Assembly: GCA_030428745.1 (NCBI GenBank)
Contig: JAUIEG010000154.1
Coordinates: 1-6,555, forward strand
Direction of reading: 5' to 3'
From: Alphaproteobacteria bacterium
GTDB taxonomy: Bacteria > Pseudomonadota > Alphaproteobacteria > Caulobacterales > Parvularculaceae
DNA: 6,555 nucleotides
The stretch's first letter is position 1; every line of letters starts with the position of its first letter. This document shows, one piece after another, positions 1 to 6,555 of this stretch. The position numbers were made by a program, and so were the translations under genes. The notes under the pieces are model-generated. The model ran no database searches, had not been told where the DNA came from, and saw only the letters and a program-made list of their open reading frames with translations.

Positions 1-1
1 G

Positions 2-1027
2 AAGATTGTTTTCCCCGGCACCACAGGCGCAAGCAACTGGCACCCTTTTTCCTATAACCCCGAGACGGGGCTTTATTACGGTGCGGTTCTCGACATGGGA
101 AATTTGTTGATGACTTCGCCGGGTGAAAAACCATTCAGAGAAAACGCCATCAATAGTGACGCATCAATCATGTTCGGCGCCGACCTTCCGGTTGTGATTA
201 AAAACCTGCCGTCTTTCGTTCAGGATATGGTGAAAGCCTTGCCGGAATGGGACCGCGTGGTGGAAGCCCCCGCAACATCGGAGCTGCGCGCGATCAATCC
301 AATTACGGGCAAAACTGTCTGGTCGGCGCCTTACGCCGGATGGCAGGACCGATCGGGCGTCATGTCGACGGCCGCTGGACTCGTTTTCGCCGGCGATGGC
401 GGCGGCCATTTCAATGTCTACGACGCGGCGACGGGCGAGATGTTGAAGTCAATCGATAGCGGCACGACGATCATGGCGGCGCCCATGACCTATATGATTG
501 ACGGTGTGCAGTATGTCGCCGTGATGGCGGGGTGGGGCGGTGGCGGATGGGCCTATGTGCCACGCTACGGCGCGGCCTATGAACGCCGCAATGACGGACG
601 CATTCTTGTATTCAAACTGGACGGCGCTGAGACGCCAAAGCCGCCGGCCTTGCCGCCGCTGGAGCCGGCGCCTGCGGCGCCGGACGGGCTCTTCTCCGAT
701 GCATCTGATGAATTGATCGCAAAGGGGCGCGATCACTTCTATGACAATTGCGCAATCTGCCATTCCAACCAGCACCGTTCGATCTCGCCGGATCTGCGCC
801 GCATGTCGCCGTCAACACATGATATCTTCAATGATATCGTTCTTGACGGACTTCTTGTCGACAATGGCATGCCGGCTTGGGGCGATTTGTTGTCACCGGG
901 GGACGTTGAAGCGATCCACGCCTTCCTGACGGCAGAGCAACGCAGTGTCCGCGCGCGCGAGCTCGAGCTTCAGGAGAAGGGGGAGTCCCTTGATCAGCCG
1001 AGCGCAGCCTTGTTGTCGAATTTCTGA
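2..1027 (+). CDS. PQQ-dependent quinohemoprotein alcohol dehydrogenase, C-terminal part (5' end outside the window)
   Basis: The gene is open from the left edge and lacks its start; 341 codons remain of a family that is usually about 700 residues. Members oxidise alcohols in the periplasm with PQQ and pass electrons through a fused C-terminal cytochrome c. Visible in order: the PQQ-propeller signature NWHPFSYNPETGLYY (fragment residues about 13-27); further propeller blades with INPITGKTVW, a GLVFAGDGGGHFNVYDAATGE blade and the typical MAAPMTYMIDGVQYVAVMAGWGGG strand; a proline/alanine-rich linker (bases about 635-685); then a cytochrome c domain. The heme motif CAICH is encoded at 749-763, and the likely axial Met lies in GMPAW at 869-871. 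The reading frame is intact to TGA at 1025-1027. The start, signal peptide and calcium/catalytic Asp region lie upstream, so the substrate cannot be named. It converges on the TetR gene and is probably not part of the efflux operon. Confidence 0.9.
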   Translation, partial: KIVFPGTTGASNWHPFSYNPETGLYYGAVLDMGNLLMTSPGEKPFRENAINSDASIMFGADLPVVIKNLPSFVQDMVKALPEWDRVVEAPATSELRAINPITGKTVWSAPYAGWQDRSGVMSTAAGLVFAGDGGGHFNVYDAATGEMLKSIDSGTTIMAAPMTYMIDGVQYVAVMAGWGGGGWAYVPRYGAAYERRNDGRILVFKLDGAETPKPPALPPLEPAPAAPDGLFSDASDELIAKGRDHFYDNCAICHSNQHRSISPDLRRMSPSTHDIFNDIVLDGLLVDNGMPAWGDLLSPGDVEAIHAFLTAEQRSVRARELELQEKGESLDQPSAALLSNF

Positions 1028-1030
1028 TTT

Positions 1031-1064
1031 GTCGCCGCGACGACGGCGTTAGGCGTCGCGGCGG
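1031..1064. terminator. GC-rich hairpin at the convergent gene ends (possible bidirectional terminator)
   Basis: A perfect 10-base inverted repeat, CGCCGCGACG at 1033-1042 and CGTCGCGGCG at 1054-1063, has an 11-base loop, with one more possible G-U pair outside. It begins six bases after the dehydrogenase stop, and its right arm lies inside the last codons of the leftward TetR gene. Neither side has a run of T residues, so it does not meet the classic intrinsic-terminator pattern. Placement between convergent genes supports a transcription-end or RNA-stability role, but part of the symmetry may simply reflect Arg-Arg-Asp codons. Confidence 0.4.
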
Positions 1065-1633
1065 AATAAAACCTCGATGACATCCTGAAGAATGCGGGTC
1101 ATAGCTTCTTTATCGAGATTGGGGTTGAGGATATTGCGAATGCCGATGCCCTGCATTAGCGCAACGAAAACTTCGAGACGCGATTCAAGATCGTCCTGCT
1201 TGACGTCATTTCGCAGATAGGAAGTCACACGCGCTTTCAGATCCGCATCCATGTTGCGAATGGAAGTGGCGACTGCCGGGTTCCGGGTCGCCTCTGCGAC
1301 GATTTCCAGCATAAGGGTGGACCAGAAAGGGTCGGTTTTTGCGGCGACGCTGTCGCTCAGATTATCGATCATCATATCGACAACCCGCTCACCGGCTTCT
1401 CGGTATTTTTCGACCGTGATTTTCTTTTCTTCGAAATGAGCCTCGATCATTTCGGCGATGATCTGCTCTTTGCTCTCGAAATAGTGATAAATATGTCCGG
1501 GGCTCATTTTCGCTTCCCGGGCGATCTGGGCCATGCGGGCGCCATGGAAACCACTTGCCACAAAGGCTTTTTCCGCCGCGCGCAGCACACGTTCGCGCGG
1601 ATCATCGGCGGTTTTTGGCAGCGCCTCGGACAT
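1049..1633 (-). CDS. TetR/AcrR-family transcriptional repressor, likely local regulator of the RND pump
   Basis: This 194-residue protein has the normal length for the family. Residues 12-60 form the N-terminal DNA-binding domain: RERVLRAAEKAFVASGF (helix 1), then MAQIAREAKMSPGHIYHYFESKEQII, the helix-turn-helix with the family-typical YHYFxSKE end. Residues from about 70 to 190 are predicted all-helical and would form the ligand-binding and dimerisation domain, which is too variable to name an inducer. The ATG at 1631-1633 is supported by AGAGGTA seven bases upstream. The gene is divergent from the adaptor-transporter-channel operon across 166 bases that contain palindromes of the kind TetR dimers bind. 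I infer that it represses the pump operon and probably itself, with release by a pump substrate or related ligand. It could instead act mainly on other loci; family membership is secure, target assignment is inferred. Confidence 0.93.
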   Translation of the reverse strand: MSEALPKTADDPRERVLRAAEKAFVASGFHGARMAQIAREAKMSPGHIYHYFESKEQIIAEMIEAHFEEKKITVEKYREAGERVVDMMIDNLSDSVAAKTDPFWSTLMLEIVAEATRNPAVATSIRNMDADLKARVTSYLRNDVKQDDLESRLEVFVALMQGIGIRNILNPNLDKEAMTRILQDVIEVLFRRDA

Positions 1634-1640
1634 TCTTAAT

Positions 1641-1647
1641 TACCTCT
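1641..1647 (-). promoter_or_regulatory. Ribosome binding site of the TetR gene
   Basis: Read on the minus strand, this is AGAGGTA, a good Shine-Dalgarno match with seven bases before the ATG at 1631-1633. It fixes the chosen start of the repressor. Confidence 0.7.
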
Positions 1648-1677
1648 ATTTAAATTATGATGCGCCGCACAATTTGC

Positions 1678-1707
1678 TTGCCATCCTAAGTCCCCCCGTG
1701 TAATTAT
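1678..1707 (+). promoter_or_regulatory. Candidate promoter of the efflux operon
   Basis: TTGCCA (1678-1683) matches the sigma-70 type -35 box in five of six positions. AATTAT (1702-1707) matches the -10 box in four of six and is preceded by TG one base away, an extended -10 feature; the spacer is 18 bases. The predicted start near 1713-1716 falls in the palindrome cluster, the position expected for a repressed promoter, and leaves a leader of about 85 bases before the adaptor ATG. A competing -10 is TAGAAT at 1713-1718, which matches better but has no good -35 box. This is a by-eye call using E. coli consensus rules. Confidence 0.4.
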
Positions 1708-1720
1708 TCTTTTAGAATAA
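1704..1720. promoter_or_regulatory. Second palindrome overlapping the main operator
   Basis: TTATTCT (1704-1710) and AGAATAA (1714-1720) are perfect 7-base inverted repeats around TTT. The right arm is also the left arm of the larger palindrome at 1712-1733, so the two symmetric sites share a half-site. It may be a second repressor site or an alternative binding register. It has no G/C-rich stem and is not a terminator. Confidence 0.45.
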
Positions 1721-1737
1721 ACGTTCATTCTAATCAA
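1709..1737 (-). promoter_or_regulatory. Candidate promoter of the TetR gene
   Basis: On the minus strand, TTGATT (1737-1732) could serve as a -35 box and TAAAAG (1714-1709) as a -10 box with a 17-base spacer; each matches four of six consensus positions. The main palindrome would then fill the spacer, giving direct autoregulation. An alternative -10, CATAAT on the minus strand at 1659-1654, lies closer to the gene but lacks a good -35 box. Confidence 0.25.
1712..1733. promoter_or_regulatory. Predicted TetR-family operator (near-perfect 22-base palindrome)
   Basis: The site is a palindrome centred on ACGT at 1721-1724. Ten of the eleven base pairs across the centre are complementary; the only mismatch is A1719 against C1726. 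The core is AGAATAAACGTTCATTCT (1714-1731). Size, even symmetry and AT-rich arms with a central CG fit operators of TetR dimers, and the site lies between the divergent repressor and pump genes at the predicted operon transcription start. Binding by the adjacent repressor is inferred. Confidence 0.65.
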
Positions 1738-1799
1738 GCCCTCAGATTTCCTAAAGCTTGAGGGCGCATGAAAAGCACCAAGGCCTGAAAGCGAATTTT

Positions 1800-2981
1800 A
1801 TGTCGTCGCGATCACTTATGAACCGGATTCTTGCGCTTTGCGCGGCCGCCGCCCTTGCTTCTTGCGGCGCCAAGGAAGAAGCGCGCAGCGCCCCGCCGCC
1901 GCCGGAAGTCGCTGTGCAAACCGTTACGGTCCAGTCGGCGACGCTTTCTGTAACCTTGCCGGGCCGTACCGCAGCTTATCGGGTGGCGGAAATCCGACCC
2001 CAGGTGTCCGGCATTATTCTCGACCGCCAGTTTGAAGAAGGCGCTGCGGTGACGGAGGGGCAGCCGCTCTATCTTATTGACCCGGCGCCTTATCAGGCGG
2101 CGGTCGATAGCGCCGCTGCAACGCTCGACAAGGCGGCAGCCATGGCGGCGGCCGCAAAAAATCGCGAAGCGCGTTTTGCAAAGCTCGTTAAAATGAGCGG
2201 TGTCAGCAAACAGGATTATGATGACGCGTCAGCAAACGCGAAACAGGCCAAGGCGGAAGTTGCGCTCGCGCGCGCCGCGCTCGAGCGCGCGAAGATTGAC
2301 CTTGAACGCACAGAGATAAAAGCGCCGATCGACGGGCGCATCGGTCGTACGCTTGTCACTCGCGGCGCGCTCGTCAATGCAAGCCAGCAAGAAGCGCTGG
2401 CGGTTATCCATGCCCTCGACCCGATATATGTCGATCTGGCGCAATCGAGCGCTGAATTATTGCGGTTGAAACGCAAGCTTGCGAGCGGCGCCCTTGAAAC
2501 TGTTGAGGGTGACCAGCTCCGCGTGAATCTGATATTGGAAGACAGCGATGCTTACAGCCAGCCCGGCAACCTCGCGCTGACGGAAGTCAATGTCGAGCCC
2601 CAGACCGGCGCCGTCACCTTGCGTGCGGTGTTCCCCAATCCGGAGGGGCTCTTGTTGCCTGGAATGTTTGTGCGCGCCGAGATTGTCGAGGGCAGGCGCA
2701 CAGACGCCATACTTGTCCCCCAGCAGGCGATTACCCGCAACGCGCTTGGCGAAGGGATCGCTTATGTTGTGGCCAATGACGGAACGGTTGAGGATCGCCG
2801 CGTTGATGTTGACCGCGCCGTTGGCGACAAGTGGCTCGTCGCGTCGGGCCTTAAACCCGGAGATCGTATTGTCATTGAGGGGTTTCAGCGCTTTCGCCCC
2901 GGCGGAAAGGTGACGCCGATTGAAAACAAGTCCGGCGCGCCGCAAAGCGCCGCCGCCGCCAATTCATCGGGCCTTCTGTAA
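1800..2981 (+). CDS. RND efflux periplasmic adaptor lipoprotein (AcrA/MexA-type membrane fusion protein)
   Basis: This 393-residue adaptor links the inner-membrane transporter to the outer-membrane channel. Residues 7-22 are a lipoprotein signal (MNRILALCAAAALASC) with lipobox LASC and lipidated Cys22, followed by a proline-rich linker. The rest follows AcrA: a split lipoyl domain (about 60-95 and 172-200, including KAPIDGRIGR), an alpha-helical hairpin (about 97-171) holding the RLS docking motif as R125, L129 and S136, a beta-barrel domain (from LDPIYVDLAQSS, about 206-300), and a membrane-proximal domain to the end (LKPGDRIVIEGFQRFRPG). The ATG at 1800 was chosen because it has a weak GAAAG eight bases upstream and gives a compact signal peptide. 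A TTG at 1758 would add 14 residues, and an ATG at 1818 would remove six. It is first in the operon, 36 bases before the transporter. Confidence 0.93.
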   Translation: MSSRSLMNRILALCAAAALASCGAKEEARSAPPPPEVAVQTVTVQSATLSVTLPGRTAAYRVAEIRPQVSGIILDRQFEEGAAVTEGQPLYLIDPAPYQAAVDSAAATLDKAAAMAAAAKNREARFAKLVKMSGVSKQDYDDASANAKQAKAEVALARAALERAKIDLERTEIKAPIDGRIGRTLVTRGALVNASQQEALAVIHALDPIYVDLAQSSAELLRLKRKLASGALETVEGDQLRVNLILEDSDAYSQPGNLALTEVNVEPQTGAVTLRAVFPNPEGLLLPGMFVRAEIVEGRRTDAILVPQQAITRNALGEGIAYVVANDGTVEDRRVDVDRAVGDKWLVASGLKPGDRIVIEGFQRFRPGGKVTPIENKSGAPQSAAAANSSGLL

Positions 2982-3004
2982 GGCGGCCTCAGCCCTGCGT
3001 TCAC

Positions 3005-3010
3005 AAGAGA
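3005..3010 (+). promoter_or_regulatory. Ribosome binding site that supports the GTG start of the transporter
   Basis: AAGAGA lies seven bases before GTG at 3018-3020. No in-frame ATG gives the family's conserved N-terminus, whereas this GTG yields MANFFISRPIFA, the standard start of RND transporters. Confidence 0.55.
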
Positions 3011-3017
3011 CAGTTTC

Positions 3018-6000
3018 GTGGCGAATTTCTTTATATCGAGACCGATTTTTGCATGCGTCATCGCCATTATCGCGATGCTCGCCGGCGTCATCAGTCTTCT
3101 CAACCTGCCGCTTGAACAATATCCGGATATTGCACCGCCAGCGGTCAGCCTGAGCGCAACATATCAAGGCGCGTCTGCGAAGGCGGTCGAGGATGCGGTT
3201 ACGCAGGTGATCGAGCAGCAAATGAAGGGCATCGACAACCTTCGCTATGTTTCCGCCAGCTCAAACTCAAACGGCACCATGTCGATGACGCTGACATTCG
3301 AGTCCGGCACGGATCCGGACATCGCTCAGGTCCAGGTTCAAAACAAACTGGCGCTGGCGACGCCGCTTCTCCCGCAGGAAGTTCAGCGTCAGGGCGTTAC
3401 AGTCAACAAGGCGCGCGCCGGATTTCTGATGGCGGTCGCACTAGTGGATAATACTGGAACGCTCGAAGACGCCGACATCGCCGACTATCTTGCGTCAAAC
3501 TGGCAAGATCCGATCAGCCGCGTTCCCGGCGTGGGCCAGATACAGCTGTTCGGATCGCAATATGCAATGCGGATCTGGATCGATCCCTTCCAGCTCGCCA
3601 GTTACGGACTATCCACGCAGGATGTGGTCAACGCAATTCGTTCCCAGAACACGCAGGTCACAGGTGGTGAACTCGGCGGCGGTCCGCACATGCCAGGACA
3701 GCAGCTGAATGCGACGATCAACATCCAGTCGCTGATGCAAACGCCGGAAGAGTTTCGCGACATCGCCTTGCGGACGCTGGAAGACGGCTCGCAGGTAAAG
3801 CTTAGCGATGTGGCGCGGGTCGAAATCGGCAGTGAAAGATATAATCGTATTACGGAATACAAAGGAACGCCCGCTTCCGGTATGGCTGTGCTGCTTGCGC
3901 CGGGCGCCAATGCGTTGCGCACTGCGGATGCTGTTAAGGATCGGATAAACGAATTGTCGGCGTTTTTACCACCGACTATATCAATCGTTTATCCCGTCGA
4001 TGAAAGCCCCTTCATCCGGGAATCGATCAAGGAAGTGGTGAAGACGCTGATTGAAGCGGCGATTTTCGTTTCCCTGATCATGTTCCTTTTCCTGCAAAAT
4101 ATAAGAGCGACGGCGATCGTCATGATTACGGTGCCTGTCGTCCTTCTGGGCACATTCGCGGTGCTGCTCGCTTTCGGTTTCTCCATCAATACACTAACGA
4201 TGTTGGCGATGGTGCTGGCCATCGGCCTTCTGGTGGATGACGCGATTGTTGTTATCGAAAATGTCGACCGGATCATGGACGAAGAAGGCCTGTCTCCGCG
4301 CGAGGCGACCAGAAAAGCGATGTCGGAAATCACCGGCGCGCTGATGGGAATCGGCGCCGTTCTTTCGGCCGTTTTCATTCCCATGGCGTTTTTTGGCGGC
4401 ACCACCGGGGTGATCTATCGCCAGTTCTCCATCACGATCGTGACGGCGATGGCTTTATCGGTGGCGACGGCGGTTATTTTAACTCCAGCGCTTTGCGCCA
4501 CGATCCTGAAACAACGTGATCCGTCGAAAGACCCGAAACCGGGTTCGTTGGCCTATCGGCTGTCCGCGCCTTTGCGTGGCTTCAATTCCGTATTTTCCTT
4601 GAGTGCGCGTCAGCACTTGCGTGGCGCAAAAGGCGTCATCAATCGTTCCGCACGCTATATCGTTGTGTTTGGCGTGATGGTCGTCGCGACCGGCTTCATG
4701 TTCGCGCGCCTTCCGGGCTCTTTCTTGCCCAGTGAAGATCAGGCGCGGATGATTTTGCAGGTCCAGCTTCCGGCGGGCGCCACTTATGACCGCACGCTTG
4801 CGGTCATGGATCAGATTAAAGCTCATTTGCGTAAGGAAGAAGAGGAGATGGACACTCTCAGAGGCTATTTCACCGTGGCCGGCTTCAACTTTGCGGCAAA
4901 CGGCCAGAATACAGGCATCAGTTTTGTACCGCTTAAGGATTGGGAAGAGCGCAAACATAAAAGCGAGAGCCAGAGCGCAGTTATCGGCCGGGCGCAGGAG
5001 GCTTTCTCCAAGATCCGTGATGCGCAAGTTTTCGCCTTCGGCCCGCCTTCAGTCCCGGGGCTTGGTCAGTCAGGCGGATTTGACTTCTATCTCCAGGACC
5101 GCAGCGGGGTGGGGCGGGAAACGCTCATCAATGCGCAGAATCAGTTTCTCGGCATGGCGTCCCAGGAACCGACACTGGTGGCGGTGCGGCCGAACGGTCT
5201 CAGCGAAGAACCGCAATTGCGGGTCGATATAGATCAACGCCGGGCGCAGGCGATGGGGCTTGATCTCGACGCCGTCAACTCCACGCTTGGAAGCGCCATG
5301 GGCGGCGTCTATGTAAATGATTTCATTGATCGCGGCCGTGTCAAACGTGTCTATCTCGCCGCCGACGGACCTTATCGCAGAACGCCGGAAGACTTGAAGC
5401 TATGGCGCATCCCGAACGCGAGCGGCGACCTTGTTCCTTTCGCGTCTTTTGCCGACATTTCATGGACCGCTGGTTCGCCAAAACTTGAGCGCTATAATGG
5501 CGTCTCGTCAGTGGAAATTCTTGGGTCCGCAGCGCCAGGCATCAGCTCGGGGGAAGCGATGGCGACGGTTGAGCGTTTGGCCGAGCAATTGCCGCCGGGC
5601 ATAGGCATCGAGTGGACGGGCGTTTCAAAGGAAGAGATAGAAAGCGGTTCGAAGACAACGATGCTTTACGCCTTGTCGATTCTCGTCGTATTTTTATGTC
5701 TTGCCGCGCTCTACGAGAGCTGGAGCATTCCGATTTCCGTTCTGCTGGTCGTGCCGCTTGGCGTGATGGGCGCCTCGGCGGCGGCAATGGTTGCCGGTCT
5801 GCCGAACGATATCTTCTTCCAGGTTGGTCTTTTGACGACCATTGGCCTTTCGGCGAAAAACGCCATCCTGATTGTCGAGTTCGCCAGCCTATTGGAAAAA
5901 CAGGGCCGGTCCGCTTTTGAAGCGGCGATCGAGTCGGCGCGGGTTCGGTTGCGCCCGATTCTGATGACGTCTTTCGCCTTTGGTCTTGGGGTGACGCCGC

Positions 6001-6191
6001 TGGTGCTTTCGAGCGGCGCCGGCGCGGCGGGGCGCAATGCGATTGGCGCCTCGGTACTGGGCGGCATGCTGGCGGCGGCGTTTTTGGGGCTTTTCTTTAC
6101 GCCGCTCTTTTATGTGCTGGTCCGCCGTCTGTTCGGGTCAGCGAAAACAGTTGAGGCGGACATTATGGAGCCGCAGCATGGAGCCGGTTGA
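3018..6191 (+). CDS. HAE1-family RND multidrug efflux transporter (AcrB/MexB-type), inner membrane
   Basis: A full-length 1057-residue proton-driven drug exporter; AcrB has 1049 residues. It starts with MANFFISRPIFACVIAIIAM (cytoplasmic start and TM1). A first large periplasmic loop runs to about 335, then TM2-TM6 to about 495, a cytoplasmic linking segment, TM7 near 545-562, a second periplasmic loop to about 880, and TM8-TM12 to about 1037. Proton-relay residues are present: D407 and D408 in GLLVDDAIVVIENV (same numbering as AcrB), K947 in GLSAKNAILIVEFA (AcrB K940) and R977 (AcrB R971). The six distal-pocket phenylalanines of AcrB are kept as F136, F178, F618, F623, F625 and F636, and the switch loop reads GFNFAANGQNTG. 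This supports export of hydrophobic drugs, dyes or detergents rather than metals; the exact substrates cannot be read. A GTG start is used. The stop at 6191 lies two bases before the channel gene. Confidence 0.97.
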   Translation: MANFFISRPIFACVIAIIAMLAGVISLLNLPLEQYPDIAPPAVSLSATYQGASAKAVEDAVTQVIEQQMKGIDNLRYVSASSNSNGTMSMTLTFESGTDPDIAQVQVQNKLALATPLLPQEVQRQGVTVNKARAGFLMAVALVDNTGTLEDADIADYLASNWQDPISRVPGVGQIQLFGSQYAMRIWIDPFQLASYGLSTQDVVNAIRSQNTQVTGGELGGGPHMPGQQLNATINIQSLMQTPEEFRDIALRTLEDGSQVKLSDVARVEIGSERYNRITEYKGTPASGMAVLLAPGANALRTADAVKDRINELSAFLPPTISIVYPVDESPFIRESIKEVVKTLIEAAIFVSLIMFLFLQNIRATAIVMITVPVVLLGTFAVLLAFGFSINTLTMLAMVLAIGLLVDDAIVVIENVDRIMDEEGLSPREATRKAMSEITGALMGIGAVLSAVFIPMAFFGGTTGVIYRQFSITIVTAMALSVATAVILTPALCATILKQRDPSKDPKPGSLAYRLSAPLRGFNSVFSLSARQHLRGAKGVINRSARYIVVFGVMVVATGFMFARLPGSFLPSEDQARMILQVQLPAGATYDRTLAVMDQIKAHLRKEEEEMDTLRGYFTVAGFNFAANGQNTGISFVPLKDWEERKHKSESQSAVIGRAQEAFSKIRDAQVFAFGPPSVPGLGQSGGFDFYLQDRSGVGRETLINAQNQFLGMASQEPTLVAVRPNGLSEEPQLRVDIDQRRAQAMGLDLDAVNSTLGSAMGGVYVNDFIDRGRVKRVYLAADGPYRRTPEDLKLWRIPNASGDLVPFASFADISWTAGSPKLERYNGVSSVEILGSAAPGISSGEAMATVERLAEQLPPGIGIEWTGVSKEEIESGSKTTMLYALSILVVFLCLAALYESWSIPISVLLVVPLGVMGASAAAMVAGLPNDIFFQVGLLTTIGLSAKNAILIVEFASLLEKQGRSAFEAAIESARVRLRPILMTSFAFGLGVTPLVLSSGAGAAGRNAIGASVLGGMLAAAFLGLFFTPLFYVLVRRLFGSAKTVEADIMEPQHGAG

Positions 6192-6193
6192 TT

Positions 6194-6555
6194 ATGTCGG
6201 CTGACCCGATTGAAGTGAAACGCATTGCAATAGCGGCGATGACGGCGCTTAGTTGCAGTTGCACGTCACTCACCATGGCGCCGCAATATGAACGCCCTGA
6301 AGCGCCGGTGGCTGAAACATTTCCGGGCGCTAGTGAAAATGTGGGTGAGGTTGCGGGCCTCGCCGACTGGCGCAGTGTCATCGCTGATCCGACGCTGACG
6401 ACCCTCATTGAGACAGCGCTTGAGAATAATCGCGACCTGCGTATCGCCATGCTGAACGTTGAGCGTGCGCGGGCGCTTTATCGCGTTCAACGCGCGGACA
6501 GTCTTCCTTCTGTTGCCGCAGAGGGCGGGTATTTCCGTCAGCGCATCGGTGATAA
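6194..6555 (+). CDS. Outer-membrane efflux channel lipoprotein (OprM/NodT type), N-terminal part (3' end outside the window)
   Basis: An open frame begins with ATG two bases after the transporter stop and runs off the right end after 120 full codons; the family is usually about 460-500 residues. The upstream GGAG (6180-6183), ten bases before the ATG, lies inside the transporter gene, so translation is probably coupled. The N-terminus has a basic stretch (VKR), a short hydrophobic run, and two cysteines, C21 and C23, either of which could be the lipidated one. The family-typical MAPQYERPEAPVAETFPG follows. Then come WRSVIADPTLTTLIETALENNRDLRIAMLNVERARALYRVQRADSLPSVAAEGGY, the hallmark start of an OMF repeat: helix with DLRIA, the arginine/alanine-rich helix, and the LPSV entry into the first barrel strand. 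It would form the trimeric duct completing the pump. Confidence 0.92.
   Translation, partial: MSADPIEVKRIAIAAMTALSCSCTSLTMAPQYERPEAPVAETFPGASENVGEVAGLADWRSVIADPTLTTLIETALENNRDLRIAMLNVERARALYRVQRADSLPSVAAEGGYFRQRIGD

Noticed and set aside
449..775. Minus-strand open frame with arginine-rich product inside the dehydrogenase gene.
   Set aside because: It is a shadow of the propeller and linker codons; the arginine runs arise from reading GC-rich proline/alanine codons in reverse.
1251..1639. Two plus-strand open frames opposite the TetR gene.
   Set aside because: They are antisense to a clear TetR coding sequence, lack ribosome binding sites and show no protein-like features.
2276..2289. A perfect 14-base palindrome (CGCGCTCGAGCGCG) and surrounding alternating CG tract.
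   Set aside because: It lies within codons for the alanine/arginine/glutamate-rich hairpin helix of the adaptor and is explained by codon use; no second copy or regulatory context is seen.
2982..3017. Possible terminator or promoter between the adaptor and transporter genes.
   Set aside because: The 36 bases contain no stable inverted repeat and no convincing promoter boxes; only a ribosome binding site is supported, consistent with one transcript.
4479..5027. A 182-codon open frame on the minus strand inside the transporter gene, with similar antisense frames at 2457-2945 and 3989-4405.
   Set aside because: They lie opposite well-conserved RND and adaptor coding sequence, show no recognisable domain, and are expected by chance in GC-rich genes.
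1..6555. Search for a novel system: mobile element ends, CRISPR-like repeats, toxin-antitoxin pairs, retron or phage genes, tRNA genes.
   Set aside because: No such signatures were seen; every gene belongs to a recognised family, and coding covers nearly all of the window.

Overview
The window holds chromosomal-style genes of a Gram-negative bacterium: lipoprotein signal sequences, a tripartite efflux pump that spans two membranes, and a periplasmic PQQ/heme c dehydrogenase. The fairly GC-rich coding sequence with gcg/ggc/cgc-rich codon use and the protein style suggest a proteobacterium, most likely an alphaproteobacterium. That assignment is an impression from composition and family, not a measured placement.

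Layout from left to right: (1) The 3' part of a quinohemoprotein (PQQ plus cytochrome c) alcohol dehydrogenase gene runs rightward and ends at 1027. (2) It converges, with a 21-base gap, on a leftward TetR/AcrR-family repressor gene (1049-1633). A GC-rich hairpin sits across the junction. (3) A 166-base divergent intergenic region (1634-1799) carries two overlapping palindromes sharing a half-site, and plausible promoters in both directions. (4) A rightward operon follows. It encodes an AcrA/MexA-type periplasmic adaptor lipoprotein (1800-2981), an AcrB/MexB-type HAE1 RND transporter (3018-6191, GTG start), and the first 120 codons of an OprM/NodT-type outer-membrane channel lipoprotein (from 6194, running off the right end).

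The three operon genes give the complete parts list of an RND multidrug efflux pump: inner-membrane proton-driven transporter, adaptor and outer-membrane duct. The adaptor keeps the RLS motif used to dock to the outer-membrane channel. The transporter keeps the proton-relay residues (D407, D408, K947, R977) and all six phenylalanines that line the AcrB distal drug pocket. The divergent TetR gene and the palindromes near the predicted start of the operon's transcription fit the common arrangement in which a local repressor controls the pump and itself, and is released by a ligand. The PQQ dehydrogenase is transcribed toward the repressor gene and is probably a separate unit.

I see no mobile element, CRISPR array, tRNA, rRNA or frameshift. 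The window reads as a well-preserved example of a known architecture. The least routine element is the overlapping, three-half-site operator region.
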